Part shown: positions 24,148-33,262 of the stretch, piece by piece
Layout of the letters: each line of letters starts with the position of its first letter
Position numbering within the stretch: position 1 is the first letter of the stretch
Source of the DNA: a bacterium
GTDB lineage: Bacteria; Chloroflexota; Dehalococcoidia; Tepidiformales; Tepidiformaceae
Direction of reading: 5' to 3'
NCBI GenBank assembly: GCA_017308185.1
Contig: JAFKFP010000107.1
Span: 1-37,279, forward strand
Length of the DNA stretch: 37,279 nucleotides
Made by a program: the position numbers and the translations under genes
The notes under the pieces: generated by a model
Seen by the model: the letters and a program-made list of their open reading frames with translations, nothing else
What the model was told of the DNA's origin: nothing
The model's database searches: none

Positions 24148-24376
24148 CCGGACCGAGATCGGACTCAAGCGCCTGCCGCCGTCGGACGCACACACGACCG
24201 AGCGCATCGCCTTCGGCAGCTCTACTCTGCACAGCTTTCCCCGCCACACCCCTTTGCCATGTCGCAGAGCGCTTCTGAAAGTGGGCGCGTTTTCCCCACC
24301 TTCGGGTTAACCTGCCGGACCAAGCCGCATCGTGCGCGCACCGTGCCAGGCCTGCCGCGCTCCGCGGGCGTTCTAA

Positions 24377-24405
24377 TCCACAGCACCGCGTTCCACCCTT
24401 AGAAT
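24377..24405 (+). promoter_or_regulatory. Predicted promoter of the HNH nuclease gene
   Basis: TCCACA (24377-24382) and TAGAAT (24400-24405) are 17 bases apart and match sigma-70 elements at 4 of 6 and 5 of 6 positions. The predicted start of transcription falls at the GTG start codon region (24406-24415), implying a leaderless message. Confidence 0.5.
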
Positions 24406-24414
24406 GTGCGCGTC

Positions 24415-25377
24415 GTGAGTGGATTTGATGCAGTCGTCGCCAACACCGACCAGCGGTGGTTCCGTCACTTCCGAGGCCAGTCGAACTACGCGGCCGTCGA
24501 AGTCGATGAGGTGAACTTTTGGCGGCCCTTTGCCCAACAGGAGTTCAGAGCCCTGCTTCCGGGTCACCCCTTCTTCTTTCGGCTCAAAGCGCCCATCGCG
24601 GCAATCGCCGGCTTCGGGTTCTTCGCCGTCGAACACGCCGTGCCAGTCCCGGTCGCATGGGATCTGTTCGGTGAGAAGAACGGCACAACCAGCCCGGAGG
24701 ATTTTGTGCAGCGAATCGACAAGTTTCGGTCGCGGCCAGGCACGGCCGATCGAGTGAATGCCAAGCTGAGCTGTCTGGTCCTGCGCGACGCTGTCTTCCT
24801 TCCCGAATCAGCCTGGGTCTCGTGGCAACGAAATGAGGGCTGGTCTCCACGCGTGCAGACCTACAAGCGCTATGACCTCACCACCGCTGCGGGTTCCGTC
24901 CTGACCCGGCTGCTACGCGACAACCATCCTGCAGCCGTCCCGGAACTGACACCGGTTTTCCACCTGGTCGAGTCCGACAACCGAGTTCGTATTGGCGCCT
25001 CCATCGTGGCGCGCGCCGGTCAGGGAACTTTCAAGCTACGTCTACTTAAGGCCTACCAGGGACGATGCGCCGTGACAGGAGAGCACGCGGTGCCGGTCCT
25101 GGACGCGGCGCACATTCAGTCGTACCTCGGCCCGAGCTCTAACCACCTTCAGAACGGGCTGCTCCTGCGTACTGATCTGCATCGCCTGTACGACTCAGGG
25201 TACGTTACTGTGACGCCGGACTTTCGCTTTGAAGTCAGCCGCCGCCTCAAAGACGAGTTCGACAACGGGCAAACGTACTACGACTTAGCAGGGCGTGAAC
25301 TCACGGTGCCGAGCACTGCGAATGCCCGCCCCAGCGTCGAGGCGTTGCGGTGGCATGCAGAGAACGTTTTTCGCTAA
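24415..25377 (+). CDS. HNH endonuclease, COG3440-type predicted (modification-dependent) restriction enzyme
   Basis: A 320-residue protein (GTG 24415; GTG 24406 also possible). The N-terminal 180 residues match the PUA/EVE-like domain of this family: VNFWRPF, PGHPFFFRLKAPIAAIAGFGFF and AWDLFGEKNG. The C-terminal HNH_2 domain is intact: AYQGRCAVTG, LDAAHIQSYL and NGLLLRTDLHRLYDSG hold the catalytic histidines and asparagine. Related enzymes are thought to cut DNA with modified bases (type IV-like), but no activity is shown here. It is monocistronic with its own promoter and follows the dyad-rich region. Confidence 0.8.
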   Translation: MSGFDAVVANTDQRWFRHFRGQSNYAAVEVDEVNFWRPFAQQEFRALLPGHPFFFRLKAPIAAIAGFGFFAVEHAVPVPVAWDLFGEKNGTTSPEDFVQRIDKFRSRPGTADRVNAKLSCLVLRDAVFLPESAWVSWQRNEGWSPRVQTYKRYDLTTAAGSVLTRLLRDNHPAAVPELTPVFHLVESDNRVRIGASIVARAGQGTFKLRLLKAYQGRCAVTGEHAVPVLDAAHIQSYLGPSSNHLQNGLLLRTDLHRLYDSGYVTVTPDFRFEVSRRLKDEFDNGQTYYDLAGRELTVPSTANARPSVEALRWHAENVFR

Positions 25378-25434
25378 GCGCTAAGCAGACACCGGCCCCT
25401 CTGAGGTGTCGGGCTGTCGGCGCGCGCTTCGGCG

Positions 25435-25632
25435 ATGGACAACACCACGGCACTCAACATCACCACGCAATCGATCCATGACCTCACTGTCGCCGTTGAG
25501 CGCATCGCTCACGCCGTGCCCGAGCCGGACCGCAAGTCGGCGTTGGAGGCCAGCGACACGCCATCCCGCAAACGGCGCAGCAGCCTCCTCGCGATGCTGG
25601 ACCGGGAGAGAAACGTACAGCCCGACCAGTGA
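25435..25632 (+). CDS. Possible small hypothetical protein
   Basis: A 65-residue open frame beginning MDNTTALNITTQSIHDLTVA, with a basic C-terminal half. No ribosome-binding site of note and a competing minus-strand frame overlaps. It fills the gap between the HNH gene and the secreted beta-helix gene. Uncertain. Confidence 0.35.
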   Translation: MDNTTALNITTQSIHDLTVAVERIAHAVPEPDRKSALEASDTPSRKRRSSLLAMLDRERNVQPDQ

Positions 25633-25763
25633 GATGCCGCAGGTGGCCAACCCGACACGATGGACGCATCGTGTCGCGGCAACGCGGGCTGTCCGGATGT
25701 CCCTCCCTTGATATCGTGGGTCTCCGAGTTGGCCCGGGTGCGGACAGTCATTCCGCGCCGCGA

Positions 25764-27617
25764 CTAACAGCCGATGACGGCTTCGATCTGCCGTGCTGCA
25801 TCGATGAGGATATTCGCGGTGGTCAGTGATATCGTCTTGTCGGTCTGCGCGTTGATTTCATGGACGAGGGCGTTGAGCGTGCCGCACGCACGAGAAAGGT
25901 CACTTTTGTCGAAGTATGTCCGGGCAGCTTGAACTTTGTCCGCCAGGCTCGAACCAGGCCCAACTCCCTGGACGGCGGCGCTCAGCGCAGTCAACTGCAC
26001 GTCTCCACCTTCCACGGTTACGGAGAAGGTGGCCGTTACCGGGCTGTTCGTATCGTCAGCGTCGAACCCCGTGCAGACGACCGCTGTCGTCCCAATTGCA
26101 AACGTCGAGCCGGACGCCGACGAGCAATTCACGACCGCAGACGATGGGGAATCGTCATCCACAGCACTAGGCGCCGTGTAGGTCACAATTGCTCCGGACA
26201 CGCCGGTGGCATACACGGTGGTGTCGGGAGGGACATTGATGAGGGCAAGGTCCGTATCGAGTCCTGCGCCTGCCTCGAATGCGCCCGCGTCGCAGGATGA
26301 GGGGTCGCCATCTGTAAGGCGAGTGTAGCCGCGCTGATCGGTTATCGGGCAGTCGGTGGCGGGAATGATGCCATAGGCTGCGCTGCTCGACGTAATCGCC
26401 ATCGTTTGAGTAGTGCTTCCGTTCGCCGCGAGGGATCCGAGGCCGATGGCGGCAGATGTGGTTGCCACATCGAATGTCGGTGCAGGCGGACCGCCGAGGC
26501 ACGAGGGGTCGTCGCTCACGTTATAGCCGCTATCAGTGATCCCCCCATCGCAGTTATCGACCATGTGGGCGTCCGCGTGCGCCAGGTTCATGTTTCCCGC
26601 GATAACGCTGCTCTTGATTTCGACCGTGCCCCCGAGACTGTTGAAAATCCCGGCCCCTCGGGGATACGACCAATACGCCAGATTCCCACTAATCGTGCTA
26701 CTCGTGATGGTCACTGTGCCGGCAGCATTTGAGATGCCGCTACCTCCGACGTCGGCGTTGCCGGCGATCGTGCTATTGTCGATCACTATCGTACTACCGT
26801 CGTTGTCGATGCCACCGCCGAAGTTGTTGACTATGGCACTGTGACTGAGCGTGACCATGCCACCACCACGGGTGAAGATCCCCTGGGAACCGTTCGTCGC
26901 AAGACTACCGCTCACTGTACTGCTGTTCAGAGTTATGGCCCCACCATCGTTAAAGACGTTTCCGCCAAGGAATGCACTGTTGTCACGGATGGTGCTATCG
27001 ACTGCGGTAAGCGTCGCAGTCGAGAAATTGTAGATGCCTCCTCCAACGCTTCCGAGCGAAGTGGGTGAGGTATTCCCAGACACGGTACTGCGGATGAGGG
27101 TAAGCGTCCCAAAGTTGGCGATCCCGCCGCCTCGGCCATCTGCCGTGTTACCGTGCACGATGCAGTCGGTGAGTACGACGGTGCCGCCATTGTTCAGCCC
27201 CGCCCCGTCGCTGTCCCGGTTCCCACCCACGATGGCGAGGCCATACGCGTCCAAATGTCCGAATGAATTAACGCTAAACACGCTCGAATTCATGCTAGCG
27301 CCGCCACCGTCAACGGTTGATCCGTCGCCAAGAATAGTGACGTGCCCCGTGATAACGGGCACCGGGCCTGAGGCAGTCGTGAAGGTGTACGTGCAGCCAG
27401 CTGCTAACGCTAGGGTTCCAGATCCCGCTACGTTCGCGGCGTTGATCGCATCTCGCAAATCGATCGCGGAGCAGCCGACGACGGTAGCGGTGTCGGCGCG
27501 CGCGGTGAGCGCGCGCCCCGACCCGACAAGAGCGAGCATCGCGACCGCCACCAGCAGTGCGACAGACTGTGAGCGACTATGGCGTAGTGAGGAAGCTTGA
27601 ACGTACACGGAGCGCAT
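25764..27617 (-). CDS. Secreted parallel beta-helix protein with choice-of-anchor Q, HYR and FIMAH domains
   Basis: A 617-residue exported protein with a signal peptide (SVALLVAVAMLALVGSGRALTARA). Residues about 60-390 are imperfect 20-25-residue repeats of the polymorphic beta-helix kind (GGGIYNFSTATLTAVDSTIR, SGNLA...). Then follow a choice-of-anchor Q-type region (CPITDQRGYTR ... CDAGAFE), an HYR-type domain (AIVTYTAPSAVDDDSP) and a C-terminal FIMAH domain (LADKVQAARTYFDKSDLS). Probably displayed on or released from the surface for adhesion or polysaccharide binding (inference). Encoded alone on the minus strand; composition differs from neighbouring housekeeping genes. Confidence 0.8.
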   Translation of the reverse strand: MRSVYVQASSLRHSRSQSVALLVAVAMLALVGSGRALTARADTATVVGCSAIDLRDAINAANVAGSGTLALAAGCTYTFTTASGPVPVITGHVTILGDGSTVDGGGASMNSSVFSVNSFGHLDAYGLAIVGGNRDSDGAGLNNGGTVVLTDCIVHGNTADGRGGGIANFGTLTLIRSTVSGNTSPTSLGSVGGGIYNFSTATLTAVDSTIRDNSAFLGGNVFNDGGAITLNSSTVSGSLATNGSQGIFTRGGGMVTLSHSAIVNNFGGGIDNDGSTIVIDNSTIAGNADVGGSGISNAAGTVTITSSTISGNLAYWSYPRGAGIFNSLGGTVEIKSSVIAGNMNLAHADAHMVDNCDGGITDSGYNVSDDPSCLGGPPAPTFDVATTSAAIGLGSLAANGSTTQTMAITSSSAAYGIIPATDCPITDQRGYTRLTDGDPSSCDAGAFEAGAGLDTDLALINVPPDTTVYATGVSGAIVTYTAPSAVDDDSPSSAVVNCSSASGSTFAIGTTAVVCTGFDADDTNSPVTATFSVTVEGGDVQLTALSAAVQGVGPGSSLADKVQAARTYFDKSDLSRACGTLNALVHEINAQTDKTISLTTANILIDAARQIEAVIGC

Positions 27618-28016
27618 CCTTCAGCGGCGAGTTGCAGGTGGTTTTGCTGACGTGAGCGCACTATACATGTGGTGTTGGCGGATGGTCACGATACAGAACG
27701 GGCAGGGTGCTACTTGAACCTTCCGCACACACATTAGTTGCGCGCCGCACGATGGGTGGATCGTATCGGCCAGCACGGTGGGAGAGCCGACCATGTTGAC
27801 TGATCGGCGGGGCAAAACGGGGTGAGTCTCGTGCGCTGGGGTGCGGAAGCCGTGGGCTCTGCGGATACGCTCCCGGTCCCTCAAGAGCGGACTGAACGGG
27901 TTGTCAGTAGGAGGCGCAAGCGAGACTGCCACGGCGAGGCGTTAGCGCACGCCTTCAGATAAGATGCGGCTGTCCGAGGCTTCGGTTTGACGGCCACCGC
28001 CTCGGCGTCCCCTGGC
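27618..28016. other. Intergenic stretch without a convincing gene
   Basis: About 400 bases between two exported-protein genes. Several open frames exist but show no start signals, motifs or composition that support a gene. The right end adjoins the compound hairpin at 28017-28067. Confidence 0.5.
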
Positions 28017-28067
28017 GTGGCACGGGGATTCACCCCTTCCGGCGTTTGCCGGGATTCCCCGCGCCAC
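28017..28067 (+). repeat. Compound imperfect palindrome (cruciform-like hairpin)
   Basis: GTGGC (28017-28021) pairs with GCCAC (28063-28067), then CGGGGA with TCCCCG with an unpaired base, and an inner stem CCGGC/GCCGG closes around GTTT. A short T-run (TTTT) follows on the right. It lies about 55 bases beyond the 3' end of the metallo-hydrolase gene but is oriented as a plus-strand terminator; its role is unclear. Confidence 0.55.
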
Positions 28068-28120
28068 TCCTTTTAGCACTCCCGGCGAGGCTGGCTGTTG
28101 ATTGCACCGCTCCAGCTGGA

Positions 28121-29599
28121 TTACGGCAGGCTCTCGCAGACGATGCCATCGCCGTCGGAGTCGAGCTTGTTGATGTCGTTCGGGTCGTACATGTCGTGGA
28201 ACCACTGGGCCCACGCCTGTGTCGTGAAGTCGGAACAGTTACAGGTATTCTGGCCAGCCGCATAACAGGCGGGCAGCTGATACTGCGCGGGCGTAGACGA
28301 AGGCGTAGCCGTTGATGTGGGCGTTGGTGTCGTCTGTGTAACGGTCGGTGTAGGAGTGGTCGTGGTCGTGCCCAACAGCATGCCGGGATACTGAGCGGTG
28401 GTGGGCGGCTTCGACCAGGTGTAGGTTGAGCAGTCGGTCGTGAACGTGACCGAATCATCGCCCGCCGTCGTATCGGTGTACTCGAACTCGGCACCGACCG
28501 CGGCCAGGTCGGTCAACGTCTGCTGGGTCGGGTGACCGTACTGGTTGTCGATGCCCGCTGAGATCACCGCGAAGTCCGGCGTCACTGCATTGAGGAACGG
28601 CAGGCTGCTGGACGTGCTCGAGCCGTGGTGCCCGACCTTGAGGACCGTCACGTGGCTCAGGACGCCGGCATCGACCATCGACTGCTCTTCCGGCGCTTCG
28701 GCATCGCCTTCAAACTGGATGCTGACATTCCCGCAGCCGATGCGCGTGACGATGGAGTCGTTGTTCGTGTCGCCGCTGGGCGCGACCGGTGCGAGGACGG
28801 GCAGCGTCAGGTCACCCAGCGTGATGCTGTCGCCGCGTTTCGACGCAATCACCTGTGCGCCTGGTTCGGCGCTGGCAGCGGCCAGGAAGTCCGTGTAGGT
28901 CTGCGTCGTTGCGGGGTCACCGTCCACATAGATGCGCTCGACCGAGTAGGCCGCGAGAACCGCGCTGAGGCCGCCGACATGGTCCGCGTCGGGGTGGGTT
29001 GCCATGACGGCGTCGAGGTCTGTCACGCCCAGCGCCTGGAGTCGCTGCATGATCAGCGTCCCGCTTTTGCCGCCATCGATGAGGAGGTTGTGCGTCCCAA
29101 CACTGATCAACTCTGAGTCGCCCTGGCCGACATCGATGAAGGTGACCTTGAACCCGCTCGATGAAGGCGTCGATGTGGTGGTTGGCGTGGGAGTCACACT
29201 GCCGGGGCTGCCCGGCGTCCAGTCCTCAGCGGAGGTGACATTGATTAAGTAGCCGAGGCCCGACTGGAAGCTCGTGAGGTCATTCGCACCCGGGACAGAC
29301 GCTGCGGCCGGGAAGTAGCCATGCCACGTCTGCATCGCCTGGTCGAAGCCCCAGATCACCATCGTCTCGTCGGCAATAGGCGCGATGGCCGGGCCGATAT
29401 CCTGCGTCGGGTAGAGCCACCCGAAGAGGTTCCAGCCCGTTGTCAGGTGGATGGACTGTGGGTTAGAAGACTGTGCCCGTCCTGAGACGGTGAGCATTGC
29501 CATCCCGGCGATGGCCACCACGATGGTCAAGGAGAACAGGGCGACGCGATGTCGTGAAGCGCTCAACTTTTCACCCTCTGGCGCAGGAGCAGCAGCCAC
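28121..29599 (-). CDS. Secreted ComEC-like metallo-beta-lactamase-fold protein with Excalibur domain
   Basis: A 492-residue protein with an N-terminal membrane/signal helix (ALFSLTIVVAIAGMAMLTVSG), a beta-rich domain (TTGWNLFGWLYPTQ ... GLGYLIN), a Thr/Ser/Pro linker, a ComEC/Rec2-like metallo-hydrolase domain (FIDVGQGDSELI, ATHPDADHVGG, KVGHHGSSTS), a second linker, and a C-terminal Excalibur calcium-binding motif (DSDGDGIVCESLP). ComEC-like soluble domains degrade DNA strands at the surface, so an extracellular nuclease or phosphodiesterase is plausible but unproven. GTG 29599 is the longest start; TTG 29566 with an AGAGGG upstream is possible. Confidence 0.83.
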   Translation of the reverse strand: MAAAPAPEGEKLSASRHRVALFSLTIVVAIAGMAMLTVSGRAQSSNPQSIHLTTGWNLFGWLYPTQDIGPAIAPIADETMVIWGFDQAMQTWHGYFPAAASVPGANDLTSFQSGLGYLINVTSAEDWTPGSPGSVTPTPTTTSTPSSSGFKVTFIDVGQGDSELISVGTHNLLIDGGKSGTLIMQRLQALGVTDLDAVMATHPDADHVGGLSAVLAAYSVERIYVDGDPATTQTYTDFLAAASAEPGAQVIASKRGDSITLGDLTLPVLAPVAPSGDTNNDSIVTRIGCGNVSIQFEGDAEAPEEQSMVDAGVLSHVTVLKVGHHGSSTSSSLPFLNAVTPDFAVISAGIDNQYGHPTQQTLTDLAAVGAEFEYTDTTAGDDSVTFTTDCSTYTWSKPPTTAQYPGMLLGTTTTTPTPTVTQTTPTPTSTATPSSTPAQYQLPACYAAGQNTCNCSDFTTQAWAQWFHDMYDPNDINKLDSDGDGIVCESLP

Positions 29600-29824
29600 G
29601 ACCCGTACGCAGCCGCCGCCCGCGGTGATGGCCGGAAGTTTACGCTTCCTGGGGCGTCCGTCCAGACCTCAGCCGAAAGTCGTCAGCAGGTGTCGCGCTC
29701 GCACGACCGCACACGATTCTCCCATCGTGTGGAGGTGAGTCGAGCTCCATTCTGCTTCGAGGCACTCTAGCGTGCGGGCGCCGTCTCGGGTAGACTTCGG
29801 CCGGCGGGGTCGGGCCAGAGTCGG

Positions 29825-31396
29825 ATGACACAAGAAGTACTCAGCAGTGGCGACCTGTCGGCGGCGGTCGAAATGTACTCGGCGCTGCTGGGGGGTGGCA
29901 TGTCGCCGGAGATCGCCGCGGGGAATGTCGCGCGAGCCTGGGGCAGTGAGTTTGTTCCCGAGATTGTTGGCAGATTCGAGACACTCCTGGGCGGGATCAT
30001 TCGCCTTGGTGAACCGCAGACACTCGTGCAGGGTGCGAGGTCGGCGGGATGGTACATAGGGCCGAAGACTGGCGACCGGCACTGGCCGGCACTGGCGAGG
30101 GAACTGAAGCGCCGCGGCTGGAGCGGCGAGGATCTCGCCAGCCTGGATCGTGCGTCCACCCGCGTGGTGAGCCTGTTGCCACCCCCTGGCTCTGAACAGT
30201 TCTCGGCGCGCGGCCTGGTAATGGGTCACGTCCAGAGTGGGAAGACGACGAATTTCACGTCGGTCATGGCCAAGGCTGCCGATGCGGGCTACAAGGGCTT
30301 CATCGTTCTCGGTGGCATCCACAACGTGCTGCGCAACCAGACACAGAAGCGGCTGGAGGCCGACCTTGAACATCTGAACAGCCAGCTCTGGAACAAGCTT
30401 ACCAGTCGCGACATCGCGCCATCGAACGGACATGCTGGCACGAACGGCGACTTCTCCGCGTCGTTCCCGACCGGCGTCGATCCCTTTCTGACGAGCCTCG
30501 GGCAGCAGCGGATGCTCGCGGTTATCAAGAAGAACGGGACACGATTGCGTGCGCTTCGAAAATGGATCACGGGCGGCAGCGAACTCCTGCTGCGGAACTG
30601 TCCGTTCGTGGTCATTGACGACGAAGCGGACCAGGCGAGCCTGAATACCGCCGCCGATGAACAGCGGAGGACGGCCGTGAACAGGGAGATTCTGAATCTC
30701 CTCAAGGTGCTGCCGAAGTCGGTCTACATCGGCTATACCGCGACTCCCTTCGCCAACTTCTTCGTTGACCCGACGTTCCCGGAGCAGCTGTACCCGCGAG
30801 ACTTCATCGTCTCGCTCGATCGACCCGCAGGGTATTTCGGGGCCGAGCGCTTGTTCGGTCGCGAGCGGCTGGCGACAGAAGAGGAATCGGAGGACGTGGA
30901 CGGGCTCGACATGATCCGGATCATCCCGCCCGACGAGGTTCCTCTGCTCCGCCCGGCATCGAAGGCCGCGGCGGCATCATTTGTGCCGGACGTGACGCCG
31001 TCCGTCAGGCGGGCGCTGGCCTACTTCTGGCTATCCACCGCAGCCCGCCGAGTGCGGTCGGGGGATAGCGGCGTACCAATGCATGCCACGATGCTGGTGC
31101 ACACCACTGAACGGACGGCCGTCCACGCCCGCACGTGTTCAAGGATGATGGCGGAGCGGAATCGCGCGCTCGCCGCATTCGATGGCGGAGCCGACGACCT
31201 CGTGAGCGAGTGGCGCGCCCTGTGGCACGACGAAACCTCGCGGGTCCCGGCGGAGAGTCTGGGCGAGCGCCCCGTCGCATTTGACGAACTGATGCCCCAT
31301 CTGCGCCAGGTTCTGGAGGAGACGGCATTCATCGAAGAAAACTCGCAGAGCCTGACGCGCCTCTCCTACGAGATCCCGGGGCAGGTGGTCGTGCAG
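29825..31396 (+). pseudogene. Z1-domain helicase-like ATPase, C-terminally truncated
   Basis: About 524 residues match the Z1 family up to the junction: GLVMGHVQSGKTTNF (Walker A-type, near 139), FVVIDDEADQASLNT (Walker B-type) and YIGYTATPFANFFVD. The family normally continues with a GGxxLSRGLTLEGL segment, which is absent: homology stops after LTRLSYEIPGQVVVQ (to 31396) and the frame then runs through the antisense of a different gene to 31921. Z1 proteins are parts of defence clusters with MutL-like ATPases and DNA methylases. The gene is probably not functional in this form. Confidence 0.8.
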
Positions 31397-31852
31397 CCCC
31401 TTCGAATACGAGTTCTCGAACATGCTTTTCATGAAGAGCGCCTGGAAAATGAAGAGGCCAACGGCGAAGCCGCAGAGGTACTCGACCATGATATCGAGCC
31501 ACATCGGGAACCCCAGGACCGCCGTGATCGTCGCCGCCACGATGATCCCGGTAGCGTCGCCCGCGATGCAATGGACGGTCGAACCGATGCCTTGCTTCCA
31601 GAGCGGCCGGATGAACTCCTCATGTGCTCCCGGCCTCGGCTCTTTATCGGTGAGGATGTACAGGCCCGCGCCCACCGGTCCCATGTAAAGGATGATCAGC
31701 AGCCACGCCCACTTCATCACCGTGGCCTCCGGCGTGCTTCGGATGTCCCACGCTACGTAGACCAGCGACAGCAGGCACGCGAAGAACCAGGCGAGCACGA
31801 CGACATCAATCCACGCCAGCGGGCCGATACCGGGCAGCGACCAGTCAGTCAT
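31397..31852 (-). pseudogene. DUF4396 membrane protein, C-terminally truncated
   Basis: The minus-strand gene starts at ATG 31852 after GGGAG. The product begins MTDWSLPGIGPLAWIDVVVL, has a PLDc_N-like first part (VYVAWDIRSTPEATVMKWAW) and DUF4396 features: IGSTVHCIAGDATGIIVAA and EYLCGFAVGLFIFQALFMK. It loses homology after FENSYSKGL at about 31397, the point where the Z1 gene on the other strand also stops; the family usually continues for about 70 more residues with a conserved LSMNxxMAG. This family is found beside copper or mercury genes. Confidence 0.75.
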
Positions 31853-31923
31853 GCGCTCCCCACAGGATCACCCTCCTACCAACGGATCGGTCGATGCTCT
31901 CTCGTCCGGCCCGAGGCGTGAGC

Positions 31924-32223
31924 TCAAGCGTCGAGCGGAAATGCCCAAGCAACTTCGATTGTGCGCCCGTCAAACCCGAGCGACGAGGTGCCGCGTGCGT
32001 ATTCAGGCTCGCGCCGTTTTGTAACCTTTCGCTCCGCAAGGTACGCGTCGAGGCGTTCTGCGGCGCCAATACCGGCAAAGTGGACTTTACCGCAGCAACA
32101 GTGTTCCGAGCCGGCGTAACCGTCGGCGGCCGGTATCGCGGTTGGTGTGCATGGACATCCGCAGTCGTAGGTCACACCCTCACCGGCTTCCGTCCTGATC
32201 GTTCGAAAAATCGGGTCATCCAT
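31924..32223 (-). CDS. Small Cys-rich protein, probable metal binder
   Basis: A 99-residue protein with AGGAGG 9 bases before ATG 32223. Cysteines cluster in YDCGCPCTPT and SEHCCCGKVHF, a pattern that would suit a copper or iron-sulfur site. No export signal or membrane helix. It lies between the DUF4396 remnant and the propeller gene, in the same orientation, so it is probably part of the same metal-linked unit. I do not recognise the family. Confidence 0.7.
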   Translation of the reverse strand: MDDPIFRTIRTEAGEGVTYDCGCPCTPTAIPAADGYAGSEHCCCGKVHFAGIGAAERLDAYLAERKVTKRREPEYARGTSSLGFDGRTIEVAWAFPLDA

Positions 32224-32288
32224 GTACGTATTCCTCCTGACTTCGTTTACCAGCGCAACGCAGACTCCGTGTCCGTCGGCTTGATTGC

Positions 32289-33233
32289 TCACGAGCGCTT
32301 CCACGTCGCTGCGCCATCGCGGCTGCGGAAGACATGCCCAACTCCATCGCTACTTACCGTCACAGCGATGATATCATGCGCGTCGTCCGGGTTCACTGTC
32401 ACCACCGGTATGGGCCCGTTCGCGGGAAGTGTGCGCCGAGTCCATGTCGTACCGCCGTCGTCTGAGGAAAATAGGCCTGATTGAGTGCCGGCGTAGACCA
32501 AGTTGCCATCGAAGGCATACGTCGCGACGCTAAGGATCGGGCCTGATAATGGCGCGGTTGGTCGGAACGTCGCTCCACCATCGTTGCTGCGGAAGATCCC
32601 GCCCTGCACACTGGCTGCATAGACAACATTGCCGGTTGAGGCCGCCAACTGCATCACATCTGACGGTACTGAGGCCATCCGCCGCCAGTTTTGTCCGGCG
32701 TCGTCGCTTCGGTACACACCAAAACCAGGAAGGTGCACGTACATTTGCCGTCCATCCGGAGCGATTGCCAAACCGTGTATGTCCGATGATGGCAGACGGG
32801 CCTGTGTGCGCGTCCAAGTCTTGCCCCCGTCGGCGCTCTCGAAGAACGTGCCGTGGCCAACCGCGAAGGCGCTATTAGGGTCGGCTATCGAAATTCCTAT
32901 CCCCATGGCATCATCGCCCTGACCACTCAGGGTAGTTCGGTGCCACGTACGTCCACCGTCTTCGCTCATGAGGATCCCATTGTGGTAGCCATAGAGGATG
33001 ACAGCGGGTTCCGTGGCACTGATCGCCATCGAGTGAAAATCACTCGTTCTTATCTGAGAGAGTTCACCGATGCTGACGTCCCCCGGCCCGGTTAGTGCAT
33101 CAGCATTCGCCGCCGAGGATGATCCTCCCACGACCTTGAACACAATGACCAGGGCGAACGCCACCATGAGGCCCATCGCCGGGACCCCGACCCACCAGCG
33201 CAACGGAATCTTGCGATCTGCAGATTCCGTCAT
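32289..33233 (-). CDS. F510_1955-type beta-propeller protein (BNR/YCF48-like)
   Basis: A 314-residue membrane-anchored or exported protein starting at ATG 33233 (MTESADRKIPLRWWVGVP), with one N-terminal transmembrane helix (GVPAMGLMVAFALVIVFKVVGG). The rest is a BNR/sortilin-like propeller with recurring SxDGGxTW motifs (SEDGGRTWHR, SADGGKTWTR, SSDDGGTTWTR). Proteins like this (F510_1955 family glycosylhydrolase) often neighbour DUF2933, DUF4396 and copper genes. Enzyme activity is not shown. Confidence 0.8.
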   Translation of the reverse strand: MTESADRKIPLRWWVGVPAMGLMVAFALVIVFKVVGGSSSAANADALTGPGDVSIGELSQIRTSDFHSMAISATEPAVILYGYHNGILMSEDGGRTWHRTTLSGQGDDAMGIGISIADPNSAFAVGHGTFFESADGGKTWTRTQARLPSSDIHGLAIAPDGRQMYVHLPGFGVYRSDDAGQNWRRMASVPSDVMQLAASTGNVVYAASVQGGIFRSNDGGATFRPTAPLSGPILSVATYAFDGNLVYAGTQSGLFSSDDGGTTWTRRTLPANGPIPVVTVNPDDAHDIIAVTVSSDGVGHVFRSRDGAATWKRS

Positions 33234-33262
33234 GCTGTTAGACCGTCGCCGCGAGCGAGATG

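Noticed and set aside
24043-24402. A 119-residue plus-strand open frame in the dyad region
   Set aside because: No ribosome-binding site, no motif, and the sequence is dominated by inverted repeats.
27621-27932. A 103-residue minus-strand frame
   Set aside because: No start signals or recognisable features; treated as intergenic.
31397-31921. C-terminal extension of the Z1 protein (residues 525-698)
   Set aside because: It is the antisense translation of the DUF4396 gene and shows no Z1 features.
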